This document shows, piece by piece, positions 21,226-31,342 of a stretch of 64,000 nucleotides of DNA (positions are counted from its first letter, which is position 1; every line of letters begins with the position of its first letter). The position numbers were made by a program, and so were the translations under genes. The notes under the pieces are model-generated. The model worked only from the letters and a program-made list of their open reading frames with translations. It did no database searches and was not told the DNA's origin. Source of the DNA: Gari tellinella (taxonomy: Eukaryota; Mollusca; Bivalvia; Cardiida; Psammobiidae); assembly GCA_922989275.2 (NCBI GenBank), contig OV277864.1:48855550-48919549 (forward strand), in the 5' to 3' direction.

Positions 21226-21487
21226 CAGCGCTCTCTCTCTCTCTTCAACGACACTCAATGGGAGACTAAAATATGTGCGTTGTTCGGAGGGAGTCGTTAC
21301 AGGGAGGGACATTGGCTAACATTTGCAAACAGCTTGAATTCAGATCTAAAATCAAGCTGTTTGTCACTCGTCATTAATTTTTTTTTCTGTCTAAATGTCT
21401 ATTATGTAATTTTGAGAAAAACAACGGCAAAAGTCGTTGTAAGGAGGGAGTCGTTGTAATGAGAGTCGTTGTAGAGATTGAGCGCTG
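21226..21487 (+). mobile_element. MITE TA-2, internally deleted
   Basis: Starts CAGCGCTCTCTCTCTCTC, a CT expansion of the normal end, and ends GAGCGCTG before TA (21488-21489). The hairpin is apex-deleted (CAGCTTGAATTCAGATC) and much of the right half is missing, leaving 262 bp. Confidence 0.82.
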
Positions 21488-21547
21488 TAAATGTATTAGA
21501 AGTGTTGATAAAGTGTTTCGTCACGTTCAGGGTGATCATTTTATTAA

Positions 21548-21648
21548 CCCTCATCATGCTAAATTGTCGTCTACTTCAGACGCGGCGTCTGATCAGGATC
21601 CATACTGTTTACAAATAAAACTGATACTCGGGTTCAGGCAGTTAAGGA
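21548..21648 (+). mobile_element. chimera: TT-6 left end, TT-1 right end
   Basis: TTAA (21544-21547), then CCCTCATCATGCTAAATTG as in TT-6, then an H1 right arm and CTCGGGTTCAGGCAGTTAAG as in TT-1. Only the right arm remains. Confidence 0.6.
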
Positions 21649-21934
21649 GTAACGGGTAAAGCTACTTTGATGGATACCATAAACACCTGTGCTTAATTCT
21701 AGATTACACAGTTGCTTATTGAAATGTTTTCTTCTTGGCAAAAAGTATTAAACAAGTTATCGTTTATATCTGTCTCAGCAATGTGCATAATGTCAAAAAC
21801 ATATTACATATTGCATACATATATGCATTGAAAGAACATTGCCACTCTAAACAGAGTTAAGGATAATATAGTTACAGATCTATATAACATGAATATCTTC
21901 AGCTCTTAACCTCATGAGTACCTTCAGTAGATCT
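21649..21934. other. no recognised feature
   Basis: Nothing recognised. Confidence 0.35.
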
Positions 21935-22143
21935 GGGGCCCGTTTAACTAAAGTACTTACGCAAAAATTTTGCATAAGTCATTTTTTTTTTTCATTATCA
22001 CTTGCTACAAGCAGCAAATAGCCAGATCAGAGGACGCGCTTTTAGCGCGTCCTCTGATCTGGCTATTTGCTGTTGCAAACGTTTATGATCGAAAAATAAG
22101 AGTTGAACGATTTTGACTTACGTTGTTTAGTAAAACGGGCCCC
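21935..22143. mobile_element. MITE GC-1 with perfect 29-bp hairpin
   Basis: The ends are inverted copies (GGGGCCCGTTTAACTAAAGT and its near mirror TTTAGTAAAACGGGCCCC). The core at 22012-22072 is a perfect palindrome of 29-bp arms around TTT (CAGCAAATAGCCAGATCAGA then GGACGCGCT). Its GATCAGA stem echoes H1. Superfamily not determined; the two other GC-1 copies lack this core. Confidence 0.82.
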
Positions 22144-22191
22144 TGGCACACTATGCTTTTCAATGATCTCACACCACCATACAGTGGAGAA

Positions 22192-22493
22192 TCTGTTATT
22201 CTTTCCCGTTTAAACGCAAACGTACGCAAACGCAAAGCACTAAAACGTAGAAAAGAACAACTTTTGGACAATTCTGGTATTTCATGTTTATCTTGGTGGC
22301 AAACAGTTTGGAGCCTGATCAGACGCCGGGTTGGACAATTCTGGTATTTCATGTTTATCATGGTGGCAAACAGTTTGGAGCCTGATCAGACGCCGGGAAA
22401 CCCGGCGTCTGATCTGGCTCCAAACTGTTTGCAGTGGAAATAATAGTTTTAGCGTAAACGCGTTTATTGGGAAAGAAAAACAGATCTCCACTG
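22192..22493 (+). mobile_element. MITE TA-3 with internal 67-bp duplication
   Basis: TA flanks at 22190-22191 and 22494-22495, start CAGTGGAGAATCTGTTATTC. The block TTGGACAATTCTGGTATTTC through GACGCCGGG occurs twice (about 22264-22330 and 22331-22397), so the left hairpin arm is doubled. That explains 302 bp instead of about 250. Confidence 0.9.
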
Positions 22494-22495
22494 TA

Positions 22496-23275
22496 ACAAG
22501 ACCGAAACTGGCAAACAAAAACGTTATTGCAAACAGTGCGAAACAGAACATTTCAACATAAGTTGTCTGATCAGGGTAGACACTGCTAAATAACATGAAA
22601 AGAGAAATATGCAGTATAGTGGGTTAAATTGACTTTCTTTCATTATACATTTAATACTTAAACTAAAATGTCTCCTTGCCTAATCAAATGTTGAAAGCTG
22701 CCTTGAAACTTGTTTATAACTAAAACATGGATATAAGACAAACTGTCCATATAGAATCAGATCACGAATGCCATTATATGGATTAGCAAAAGAGTTTTAA
22801 GGATATTGATCTATGTTTAAAAGACAACTAAAACATTACCTTGAACAAGATTTACGATTTGCCGAACTGAACGTTACCCTTTATCTACTGTTAGTTCAAC
22901 TGCTTTACTATTGTCAAACTATTGTTAAAAAATAGCTCCATCTATAATCGTACCTAAAGAGATCTTTAGAAAACATGTGCTATCGATAATAGATCATGAT
23001 ACGTCATAATGTTACATGGTGTCTAATATTCTAATTTTGGTAGGAATAAAATGTTACCATATATTTTCATACAGAACAAAGAGGAAGTAAGATTCAGGGA
23101 TTTTAAGACTTCCTTATATCCGATGATTCCTATATAGAGCAAAGAAGGATCACATTCTGGAATGTTGAAACTGTTCCTTATAGCCGATGATTCCTTACAA
23201 CCGAGTTCCTTATAATCGAGGTTTGCTACATTACTAAATATAAAATCAAGTTAACATTGGCATAATAAAGGATCA
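22496..23275. other. MITE-free stretch
   Basis: No ends or hairpins. At 23100-23225 the phrase GATGATTCCT is repeated with GAGTTCCTTATAATCGAGG, perhaps a decayed TIR of a pogo-like element. Confidence 0.4.
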
Positions 23276-23514
23276 CCCTTTCACTGCCAAAATGTTCGTG
23301 AGATTCTACCCCTTCACCGTTCCATTGTCGTCTGCTTCATTTTTGCTGTCTGCAATGTCGTTTCAAAGTTAAGAAAAAAGGCAGTATGACTGAAGAAATT
23401 TCAAAACGAGTGTCAAAACAGTTTGGATCCTTGTCAGACGCCGCGTTACGCGGCGTCTGATCAGGATCCAAACTGTTTGCAAATGCGCTTTGAAGCGCGA
23501 TAAGAGTGAAAGGG
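23276..23514 (+). mobile_element. MITE TT-5
   Basis: Starts CCCTTTCACTGCCAAAATG and ends AAGAGTGAAAGGG before TTAA (23515-23518). The left half carries CATTGTCGTCTGCTTC and GTCTGCAATGTCGTTTC. The H1 hairpin at 23419-23484 is nearly perfect. Confidence 0.86.
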
Positions 23515-23518
23515 TTAA

Positions 23519-23768
23519 ATGATCTACTAGAGACGACCACGACTAACTCATATTGGATAGATTGACAATTGTGCGTTTTATCTGCGTGTCAGGGGACACT
23601 TACGTTGGGAAATAATATTTCATGACTAGCGAAATGTCTTTTCTATAATATTAATTGAATTATTGTCTTGAAGTATGTCGAAAATGGGTTCTTGTCTCAT
23701 CCTTGTGATCAGATCTCGACTGGTCAGAGACAATACAGGACATATGTAGCATTTTCTATGCCGTATAT
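23519..23768. other. sequence related to 27165-27330
   Basis: CTGCGTGTC and GGGAAATAATATTTCATGAC recur in diverged form at 27208-27250. Function unknown. Confidence 0.4.
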
Positions 23769-24137
23769 GCACTGTTGTCCCTCCCTACAACGCTTCCAAC
23801 AATGACTCCCTAATTACAACCCTTGTCGCAGTTCCCTAAACCGGACAATTATGTCAAACGCTTTTACTACAGCATTATGTCTGCTTAAAGTTGTTGTCTG
23901 CTGTATTTTTCTTAAAGTAACATATAAGTGGACATTTTGATAGAAAAAGTATAATGACGACTGACAAACAGCTTGAATCCAGATCAGACACCGCGCCAGT
24001 TACGCGGCGTATGATCTTGATTCAAGCTGTTTGCAAATGTATGCCAATTCTTAATTCCTCTCTCTATAACGACTCCCTCCGAACAACACACATAATCTGT
24101 GTCTCACATCGGGTGTCGTTGTAGGGAGGGAGCACTG
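23769..24137 (-). mobile_element. MITE TA-2
   Basis: Left end ACTGTTGTCCCTCCCTACAA is slightly damaged; right end GGGAGGGAGCACTG before TA (24138-24139). Hairpin: CAGCTTGAATCCAGATCAGA and mirror with a 4-bp apex insertion. Confidence 0.85.
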
Positions 24138-24141
24138 TATA

Positions 24142-24314
24142 CAGTTAAGCCTCTCTATTCTAACTACTTCATAGTGTAAGTTATTAGGTGTTTAAGGCAG
24201 ACGGCTGCTAAAAGCAAGTTGAATGTGAAAAAGAAAGCTCCCGCGTGAATTTTCTGTTTTACATTCACCTTTTCAAAGCTGCCACCTGTCGTTTATGCAA
24301 CCAATTAGCCTTCT
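24142..24314. mobile_element. TA-1, right end missing
   Basis: CAGTTAAGCCTCTCTATTC starts right after TATA that also closes the preceding TA-2. The H2 hairpin is diverged, and the element stops in ATTAGCCTTC where a TT-1 fragment begins. Confidence 0.78.
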
Positions 24315-24315
24315 T

Positions 24316-24470
24316 AACGTAAAGTGCAGTCTGATCAGGATCCAAACTGTTTGACACTCTAATCGTCATTTCTTCTGTCAAAACAGCCATGAAGCCGACT
24401 TTAAAAGCATTGAAGACGACACTGCCAATGCAGACGATTCTTTTGGCGGTAAGGGGGGTAAAGCAGACGA
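24316..24470 (-). mobile_element. TT-1 fragment
   Basis: Right hairpin arm GTCTGATCAGGATCCAAAC, then TTTCTTCTGTCAAAACAGCC and a decayed GACGACAC module. Confidence 0.55.
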
Positions 24471-24675
24471 TTAAGAGGAAATCGTCATAAACCAGTGATT
24501 TTGGAATTAAATACATTTGGCAATTCTTTTGATCTCAGAAAGGATTCCAAACTTTCAATAGTTAATTTTCATCAGTGTTTCGACAATAATGAAGTTAGGT
24601 GCCTAAATACATCAATATCAGTTCTGTGAAGATTACTATCATGACGAAACAGTTTTGCACCGTGTACAATTTTAA

Positions 24676-24883
24676 CCCCTTCACTGCCGTGACGTCATAA
24701 ATTTTAAACAATTGTCGTCTGCATCTATTTCTAAAAAACAATTTGAGGTATTTTGACTTAAGAAATATTGAAACTAGTGTTAAACAGTTTGGATTCTGAT
24801 CAGACGCCGCGTTACGCGGCGTCTGATCAGGATCCAAACTGTTTGCAAATAATTATTGTACTCGGGGTAAGGCAGTGAAGGGG
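24676..24883 (+). mobile_element. MITE TT-1, reference copy
   Basis: Starts CCCCTTCACTGCCGTGACG and ends GGCAGTGAAGGGG with TTAA at 24672-24675 and 24884-24887, so the 13-bp terminal repeats are perfect. The H1 hairpin at 24783-24846 is perfect except one position near its base. The left half holds TGACGTCA (a CRE-type palindrome) and ACAATTGTCGTCTGC. No coding capacity. Confidence 0.93.
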
Positions 24884-24887
24884 TTAA

Positions 24888-25424
24888 GTAGCAAATGAAA
24901 ATATTGTTTTGCAATTCAGACACATAATTTTACACCACACTCGATCATCAAGGTTAAATTTGAAATAATGTTTCAAAATGATAAAATAGATGAATTTGAT
25001 AAAGTAAACCGGCTATTCTACTATAAAGATCTCGATATTTACGATACAGCTAGTTTTGTTTAACAATACAGGAAGAGGCACCGCAATACCTACATGTACG
25101 TGTTGTCCCATGAGGGTCTACACAGTTAACTTTAAAATTCGACTTGGCCTGTCAGTTCCAATTCTTAGAGCCATAGTGGTAAATGTCTTTCGTTATACAT
25201 TGTATTTTTCAAATATTGGCGTTGGTTGTACGCAAATGGTACAATACATTGACAACTCTCGTCTAACATTAAACATAAACTGCATTTTACTATCTCTATG
25301 GTTCTAGAAAGCCCTACATTTCAGTAGCATATTTATCAAATTCTTCTTTTGATAAAGAATTACGTATTAAAACACCTTATACGGTATTGAAAGTACTAAT
25401 TTGACCTTAGAGATATCAATGACT
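24888..25424. other. no recognised feature
   Basis: The 83-codon frame at 25056-25307 is cysteine/isoleucine-rich without a known motif. Confidence 0.35.
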
Positions 25425-25608
25425 CCTTTCACCGCCATAATGACGTAATACTCCGTCTAACACAGTCCCTGCACATTATCATCTGCCTATATTTTAGTAG
25501 ATGCTTTTACTGATATATATTCGCGTTTTGACTAAAGGACATCGATATAATTGTCATACAGTTTGGATTCTAATAAGTCGCTGCGTGACGCGGCGCCTGA
25601 TCAGTCCA
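25425..25608 (+). mobile_element. TT-1, decayed
   Basis: CCTTTCACCGCCATAATGAC, then a worn interior and the hairpin CAGTTTGGATTCTAATAAG with apex CTGCGTGACGCGGCG. Confidence 0.55.
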
Positions 25609-25707
25609 GACAGTCAATAGTGTTCGTGTGCAGCTTAAATATGCGTTAGATGCATGATAAATTCGTGCATTGCACTTTTATGCACATAAATGTTGATGTT
25701 TTGACCA

Positions 25708-25847
25708 TTTTAACGTAACGCTGCGTCTGATCAGGATCCAAATAGTTTGACACTCGCATCGACATTTCTAAGGTCAAACTACATTGATTCTTACTTTCAA
25801 ACAAGAATATTGAAGCAGACGACAATAAAGCGGTGAACGGGGGAAAA
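25708..25847 (-). mobile_element. TT-1 or TT-6 half element
   Basis: Starts inside the H1 right arm (CGTAACGCTGCGTCTGATC) and continues through AAGCAGACGACAATAAAGC to a worn GGTGAACGGGGG end. Confidence 0.55.
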
Positions 25848-26105
25848 CCTCACGACTATTTTGGCACCAACAGGGTTAAAACATCAGACATATTCATTTA
25901 AATAGCATGATTAACACCAATGATGTGTTCAATGTTCTTTAGTGCTATACAACGTAACACAATGACATGTAACACTCCTGTTAAATTGATTAACAGCATC
26001 ATGGATGCAAATTAATGCACCAGACATCGATAATCTACACTCCTTCCGATACAATGGAGCAGGCAATATACACCATTTGTTCTTAAAACATTGCCCAATG
26101 CAAAC

Positions 26106-26150
26106 AGTTTGTTGCCATGTCAATTCAATTCAATTCAATAAAAACTTTAT
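26106..26150 (-). mobile_element. possible non-LTR retrotransposon 3' tail
   Basis: Read on the minus strand, GCCAATAAAGTTTTTATTG is followed by three ATTGA/AATTG units. A polyadenylation-like hexamer plus a short tandem tail is typical of CR1/L2-type 3' ends. No coding part was found beside it. Confidence 0.4.
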
Positions 26151-26317
26151 TGGCATCAAACATATACAATTTTATTGCCGTATAACATATATGTACACGA
26201 CTTGCAACAAATACCGTAACTATATTCTATAGAGTTAGAAAAGGAAATACAATTACATAAGTAGGAGAAAACTATCAACAAGTGGTACATGGCCTGATGA
26301 GATAAGAATGAATAGTC

Positions 26318-26373
26318 GAATTTTCAGTGAAGGAATGAATTTGAGGCGTAAAAAGCCTATTTATGTAGTAATG
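26318..26373 (+). mobile_element. TT-2 right-end fragment
   Basis: TTCAGTGAAGGAATGAATTT, GGCGTAAAAAGCC and TTTATGTAGTAATG match the last quarter of TT-2. Confidence 0.55.
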
Positions 26374-26453
26374 TGTTCACAATACAAACAATAATATGTT
26401 TGCAATTGTATCTTTGAAACAACCTGGTTTTATAATATAAACGGCCTAATGCA

Positions 26454-26811
26454 CAGCGCTCCCTCTCTACAAAAACACCAATTAGGAGACAAAGATTGTG
26501 TGTGTTGATCGGAGGGAGTCGTTATGGGAGGGAACTTGATTTACATTTGCAAACAGCTTGAATCCAGATCAGACGCCGCGTAACGCGGCGTCTGATCTGG
26601 ATTCAATCTGTTTGTCACTCGTCATTGTATTAATTCTATCAAAATATCCACTTAAATGTAAATTTGAGAAAAACAGCATACAAAAATTTCAAGAAGACAA
26701 TATTGCAGCAGCAAAATGTTAAACATAATTTTCATGTTTAGGGAACTGCTGCAAAGGTCGTTGTAAGGAGGGAGTCGTTGTTGTGAGGGCCATTGTAGGG
26801 AGGGAACACTG
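26454..26811 (+). mobile_element. MITE TA-2, intact
   Basis: Starts CAGCGCTCCCTCTCTAC and ends GAGGGAACACTG before TA (26812-26813). The H1 hairpin 26550-26614 is perfect but for one base. It is the apparent template of the fragment at 27939-28157. Confidence 0.9.
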
Positions 26812-26879
26812 TACAATTGGCCTAATGTAGTTCATCCCTCTTGTTCCATGTCAATATTACCAAAGTCAAACTAATGACT

Positions 26880-27075
26880 CTCATTAAGCTTTATCATGTT
26901 AGACAATCTACGTTTGTAAAATGTGTCGTCTAAAGCTTGACTAAATGGCTGTATAGTTTAAGAAATATTATCAAAATGGCAAACAATTTTTATCCTGATG
27001 AGACGACGAATAATTCGGCGTCTCATCTGGATCAAAAATGTTTGCAATAGTTATCTCAGAATTGCCCATTGTATA
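26880..27075 (+). mobile_element. H1-bearing MITE of a minor family
   Basis: CTCTCATTAAGCTTTATCAT starts it. The hairpin has GATGAGACGACGAAT and GGCGTCTCATC (GAGACG/CGTCTC stem pair), as does 14159-14226. Ends not certain. Confidence 0.5.
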
Positions 27076-27397
27076 AAAGATAAAGATTATAAACGTAGTT
27101 TATGAATAGTTCTATCCATACAGTAAATCACATAGTATCTAATGATCCACATTCATAGAAAAGAACTTAGATGATGGATTAATTGACGGTTATGTCTGCT
27201 TATCTGCGTGTCTTGGAGACATTGAATAGTGAAATAATATTTTATTACGCGCGGAATGGCTTTTCTGATATTAGTTTCATAAACATTTTGTAGTAATCTG
27301 TCCGAAGTTGCCGTCATCGGGTCGCTTTGTAGTAGCGTTTGCTTACACAAGAATTGTTATTATGTTTTTGGTTGTTGCAGACAACGAGATAAACACT

Positions 27398-27565
27398 TAA
27401 TGCGACAAAATGTCATCTGCTTTGAAACGGTCTTCTGTTAAAAATAATCAAATATATAATTTTAATTTCATTTTACCTTAAAATGGCACAACGAATGCCA
27501 AACAATTTTGATACTGTCCAGGGCACCGTTAGTCAGCTTCCGTGTAGGGTCAAAACTATTTGCAA
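27398..27565 (+). mobile_element. decayed TT-family element
   Basis: GCGACAAAATGTCATCTGC, GTCTTCTGTTAAAAATAATC and a worn H1 hairpin (CAAACAATTTTGATACTG ... GTCAAAACTATTTGC). Confidence 0.45.
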
Positions 27566-27769
27566 TTGAACATTAAGTCTACATGTACACAATGAGGGTA
27601 AATATGCTACAAAATCATGGAAAGTTTTCACAGACCACAAGAGGGTCCTTTCTGAATTATTTATTTCATATTGATATATATGTTCCAAACTTTATTCGCA
27701 ATTTCAAGAAACCACACTCTGTGGTAAATGCCGAGAGTCTATTTCAATTTAGAACAATGTCTCTTCAAC

Positions 27770-28193
27770 CGCTTCATAGCCTTACCTCGAGTACAGTACG
27801 TATTTGCAAAGTTTGGATCCTGATCATACGCCGCGTGACACGGCGTATGATTAGTATCCAAACTGTTGGATATCGATTTCAATATTTCTTGGGTCAAAAT
27901 AGCTAAATTTTAAGTTGAGAAATAAAAGCATACTATAATTATAGGGAGGGAACTTGATTTACATTTGCAAACAGCTTGAATCCAGATCTGGATTCAATCT
28001 GTTTGTCACTCGTCATTGTATTAATTCTATCAAAATATCCACTTAAATGTAAATTTGAGAAAAACAGCATACAAAAATTTCAAGCAGACAATATTGCAGC
28101 AGCAAAATGTTAAACATAATTTTCATGTTTAGGGAACTGCTGCAAAGGTCGTTGTAATTGATTAAAATTGATTACGTTATGGCAGTGAATTTG
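27770..28193 (-). mobile_element. TT-1 interrupted by a TA-2 fragment
   Basis: The left part runs GCTTCATAGCCTTACCTCGA, H1 hairpin (about 27808-27869) and GAGAAATAAAAGCATACTA. After the insertion the element resumes TTAAAATTGATTACGTTATG and ends GGCAGTGAATTTG before TTAA. Confidence 0.75.
27939..28157 (+). mobile_element. TA-2 internal fragment without ends, inserted in TT-1
   Basis: It matches 26521-26766 almost base for base but lacks both TA-2 termini. It also lacks 27 bp at the hairpin apex, so it reads GAATCCAGATCTGGATTC. The deletion runs between two GATC tetramers. Confidence 0.85.
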
Positions 28194-28249
28194 TTAAAAA
28201 ATGGAACAAAACGGAGACTGGTGTTTATCTTTAAAAATAACCTCTTTAG

Positions 28250-28387
28250 TAACCCATTCATCGCTTTAAACAATTTAATCTGTTTCCATTTCTCATATTT
28301 AAATTTCAGTTGTTTTTTTACATAAGAAACTTCTAAATTGTTTGCAAATAACCATTCTATATACTTGAGATAAGGCGGTGAAGGATA
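28250..28387 (+). mobile_element. TT-1 with hairpin deleted
   Basis: Starts TAACCCATTCATCGCTTT. The interior leads to ACATAAGAAACTTCTAAATT and joins TGTTTGCAAATAACC directly, so nearly all of H1 is gone. Ends AAGGCGGTGAAGGATAA. Confidence 0.65.
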
Positions 28388-28389
28388 AG

Positions 28390-28738
28390 CGACGATTCAA
28401 CAAGAGCTATATTTATTTTTTAAGATACGTTCCAGATAAATAGCTTTGCTGTATAAAAATTGTTTCGGAAATTAGAAATTATTTATAGATCGACGTTGAG
28501 TTTTAGCTTGGCAATTAAAAAATGACGTTTTTTTGTTTGTTTTTAGAAAATGCTGGTATTCGAGTTGATACATTATACTAATTGTATAATAACGAGATAA
28601 GTGTCATGTTTTCATTGACTTCCAATGTAGGGTGTAATGTTTTCGGAGGCTACTGTATTCCTAAAGCAGTAAACACTACTAAAATGAAGACACTTGTTTA
28701 AAGCGCTAAATGTTAAACAATGTCATAAAACACTGAAC
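28390..28738. other. no recognised feature
   Basis: AT-rich, nothing recognised. Confidence 0.35.
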
Positions 28739-28742
28739 TTAA

Positions 28743-28932
28743 CCACTCCACTGCCTTACCCCAAGTACATGAATGATTATTTGCAAACAGTTTGGATCCT
28801 GACCAGACTCCGCGTTACGCGGCGTCTGGTCAGGATCCGAAATGTTTGACAATCATTTCAATATGTTTTAAGCCAAAGTACATAAGCTGGTGGAAATTGT
28901 TTATTGCGGAAGATGTCATGACAGTGACGGGA
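28743..28932 (-). mobile_element. MITE TT-1, TTAA both sides, covaried stem
   Basis: TTAA at 28739-28742 and 28933-28936. The hairpin stem is GACCAGA/TCTGGTC in place of GATCAGA/TCTGATC, a paired change. Confidence 0.86.
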
Positions 28933-29139
28933 TTAAAGTTCATTGTACAAAGACACTAGCACCAGGTGTTTCGCCTTTGTTTATATTTCCCTTTTGCACT
29001 TAGAATAGATTAACTAATGGCCAATTACAGTTCGATTCGATTGAAGCAACAGACACTCCTTGGTCGATACGTACCCAGCAATTCACATGGGCCTGAAGTT
29101 AGCCAGCAATCAACTAAATGTCTAGAGGCTACTTAACAC

Positions 29140-29225
29140 ATCCAACCCTAGCCATATACAAACAGTGTGCATGTGAGGTCTACACATGTCCTGTGCAAAT
29201 AGTGAAGAGTTTGAACAGAGAACTC
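29140..29225 (+). mobile_element. TT-4 left-end fragment
   Basis: CAACCCTAGCCATATACAAA and ACATGTCCTGTGCAAATAG match the TT-4 left part. Confidence 0.45.
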
Positions 29226-29304
29226 CTAAATACTAATGTTATCTGGACAGCTACTAGAAGCAGGACGGAAGTATATGAAACACTATATACTTAAGCACCT
29301 GTCC

Positions 29305-29510
29305 CAACCACTTTCAATGTCTTACTTACCCCGAGTACAATGGTCAATTTGAACAATAGTTTTGATACAGGTAAAACGCAGCGTAACGCTACGAAACTGG
29401 TTGACACTCATTTGAACATTTATAAGTCAAAAAGCCTAACATCTAAATTCGAGGAAAATATATTAGACGACATTTGTTTAAAGAAGATGAAGGCATGATG
29501 ATTAAGTTGT
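29305..29510 (-). mobile_element. TT-1, decayed
   Basis: TTACTTACCCCGAGTACAAT, a worn hairpin (CGCAGCGTAACGCTACG) and TTAGACGACATTTG. Confidence 0.6.
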
Positions 29511-29617
29511 TATTTACTGAAAACCCCCACTTTCATTTGTAATTCGTTGTGGCAGGAGTTCATTGTCCAAGAGATTTATCTATAGATCTAGTGGAAAAGA
29601 TGCTGAAACACTGATGT

Positions 29618-29805
29618 CATTTGCAATAAATGTGCAGTAAGATCAGACGCCAGGTAACCCGCGGTCAGATCAGGTTCACTTTGTCACTCAGATAAAAATA
29701 AATGGTGAGACATTTCAAAAGGCTGTCAATGTTATTGCAAGACCGTTTACGCTTCGATTAAAAGGGAAAGAATAACAATTTAATAGAATAACATCTTCTG
29801 CACTG
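29618..29805 (-). mobile_element. TA-3, left end missing
   Basis: Hairpin GATCAGACGCCAGGTAACCC, then AGGGAAAGAATAAC and ATCTTCTGCACTG. Confidence 0.68.
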
Positions 29806-29880
29806 TTCCATATATCTATCATCGAACATATACGGATCATTGTGTCAAAAACGTACCTAGTTGTCTGTTTCATATTGTAA

Positions 29881-30052
29881 ACCTTCACTACCTTGACGCC
29901 ACCAATTTTAAACAAATGTCGTCTGCTTCTGTGTCTAAACAATTAAATTTTAGGTATTGTTTTACTTAAGAAATATTACAATAAGTGTCAAACAGTTTGG
30001 ATCCAAACTGTTTGCACATATCTAATGTTCTCGAGGTAAGGCAGCGAAGGGA
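29881..30052 (+). mobile_element. TT-1, apex-deleted, shares TTAA with next element
   Basis: ACCTTCACTACCTTGACGCC to GGCAGCGAAGGG. The hairpin is now only CAGTTTGGATCCAAACTG, an exact apex deletion. The right TTAA (30053-30056) also starts the next element. Confidence 0.82.
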
Positions 30053-30056
30053 TTAA

Positions 30057-30223
30057 CCCTTTCACTCTCAATGACGTCATACAGCGTATTTGCAAACAGT
30101 TCAAGATCAAAACTGTTTGCCACTTGTTTTAAAATTACGTCAGTTTCATTGCCTTAAATCTAACTTTGAAACGATATTGCAGCCAACAATATTGAAGCAG
30201 GCGACAATAGCACAGCGAAGGGG
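30057..30223 (-). mobile_element. TT-5, apex-deleted
   Basis: CCCTTTCACTCTCAATGACG at the left, collapsed hairpin CAAACAGTTCAAGATC plus mirror, GAAGCAGGCGACAATAG, end AGCGAAGGGG before TTAA (30224-30227). Confidence 0.75.
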
Positions 30224-30227
30224 TTAA

Positions 30228-30654
30228 AATCTCATGATAAATTTGATCATGATAGTGTTAAACTATGCAAAAACACCATCACCAGTACCCAGCAAAGTCT
30301 ATTTTTTATGAGACAGACAGGTCTGAAAGTCGCGTTACAAATTAATTAATTTATTAGTCATTAATGGCGACAGTATAGACAGATCAGCAATTACTAAATT
30401 ACTTACGCAGATCGGAGAAAACAAAAAAGGAATAAGATTAATCACATTTCAGGCACACATAAATTCATTTCATTTGCGTGAAATTGGCACTAGTGTCAAA
30501 CAAGCCTTGCTATATATTCCATCTTACTAATTAAAAAGTAAAAACCGGTAACACGTTGCATGTTTCCCGTGCAATGTTGTTGATTTATTGTTGGCAACAA
30601 TAGGCGTGGGTCGATTATTCAAAATCGAACTCGAATTTATCTGTATTTCTAGGA
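30228..30654. other. no recognised feature
   Basis: Nothing recognised. Confidence 0.35.
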
Positions 30655-31023
30655 TGGGGGAGTTGGATTGTGATCAGACACTGCGTCACGCGGTGTCTAA
30701 TAACGATCAAAACTATATTACCACTACTTTCAATATTTCTGAAGTCAAAATACAGTCGAACTTCGATATCTCGAACTTGCTTAACTCGAAATATCCGATA
30801 TTTCGAAACACAAATTAGCCTTATTTCAAGCTCGGTTTAGGTGAACATACCCGCATTTCAAAGTTAAAACGCGGCTGAGCCGCGTTTTAAGTTTGAAACA
30901 CGGGCATGTTCGACTTTATCGAGTTCGAGATATCGAAGTTCGACTGTACCTAAAAAGTTAGATTTAAGAAATAGAATCAGACGATAAATAATTAAAATTG
31001 AAGACGTCATGGCAGTGAAAGGG
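30655..31023 (-). mobile_element. TT-1 host interrupted by TA-4
   Basis: The H1 hairpin (GATCAGACACTGCGTCACGC) leads to TTTCTGAAGTCAAAATA. After TA-4, TACCTAAAAAGTTAGATTTA resumes, then CAGACGATAAATAATT and GACGTCATGGCAGTGAAAGG. Its left terminus is lost. Confidence 0.8.
30753..30946. mobile_element. MITE TA-4, intact, nested in TT-1
   Basis: Reference TA-4: starts CAGTCGAACTTCGATATCTC and ends with its mirror GAGATATCGAAGTTCGACTG. TA lies on both sides (30751-30752, 30947-30948). The ends match the pattern of Tigger/pogo elements. The core is a GC-rich palindrome (AAACGCGGCTGAGCCGCGTT) inside TTTCAAAGTTAAAACG, a different hairpin from H1 and H2. Confidence 0.93.
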
Positions 31024-31025
31024 TT

Positions 31026-31340
31026 TAGTTGTTAAGGTGTTAAGCTTGAAAGGGTAAAATACAAAATATAGTTTTGTAGGGAAAGGCAATCGTTTACCTT
31101 CTGAAGCAGAATCTCACACCATTCTATGCACAGGTTACTTTATCTCTGCTTCTTTAAAATATTTTAATTTTATAGGCAGGCACCACGTGTATACTTATAA
31201 AAATACATATTCTATAGATGATAGTTTACTAGACCGCAGACTGCTTGTTGTATGTCATAAAAACAACTAAGCGCATATAAGGCATTGTTTTGCCAGTGTT
31301 GCGTTTGCCAAAGGTATCAATTTGGTTTGATCAACACATT
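31026..31340. other. no recognised feature
   Basis: Nothing recognised. Confidence 0.3.
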
Positions 31341-31342
31341 CA

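Noticed and set aside
21935..22143. Possible terminator or microRNA precursor at the 29-bp perfect hairpin
   Set aside because: It sits at the centre of an element with inverted ends, so MITE core is the simpler reading. Small-RNA data would be needed to claim more.
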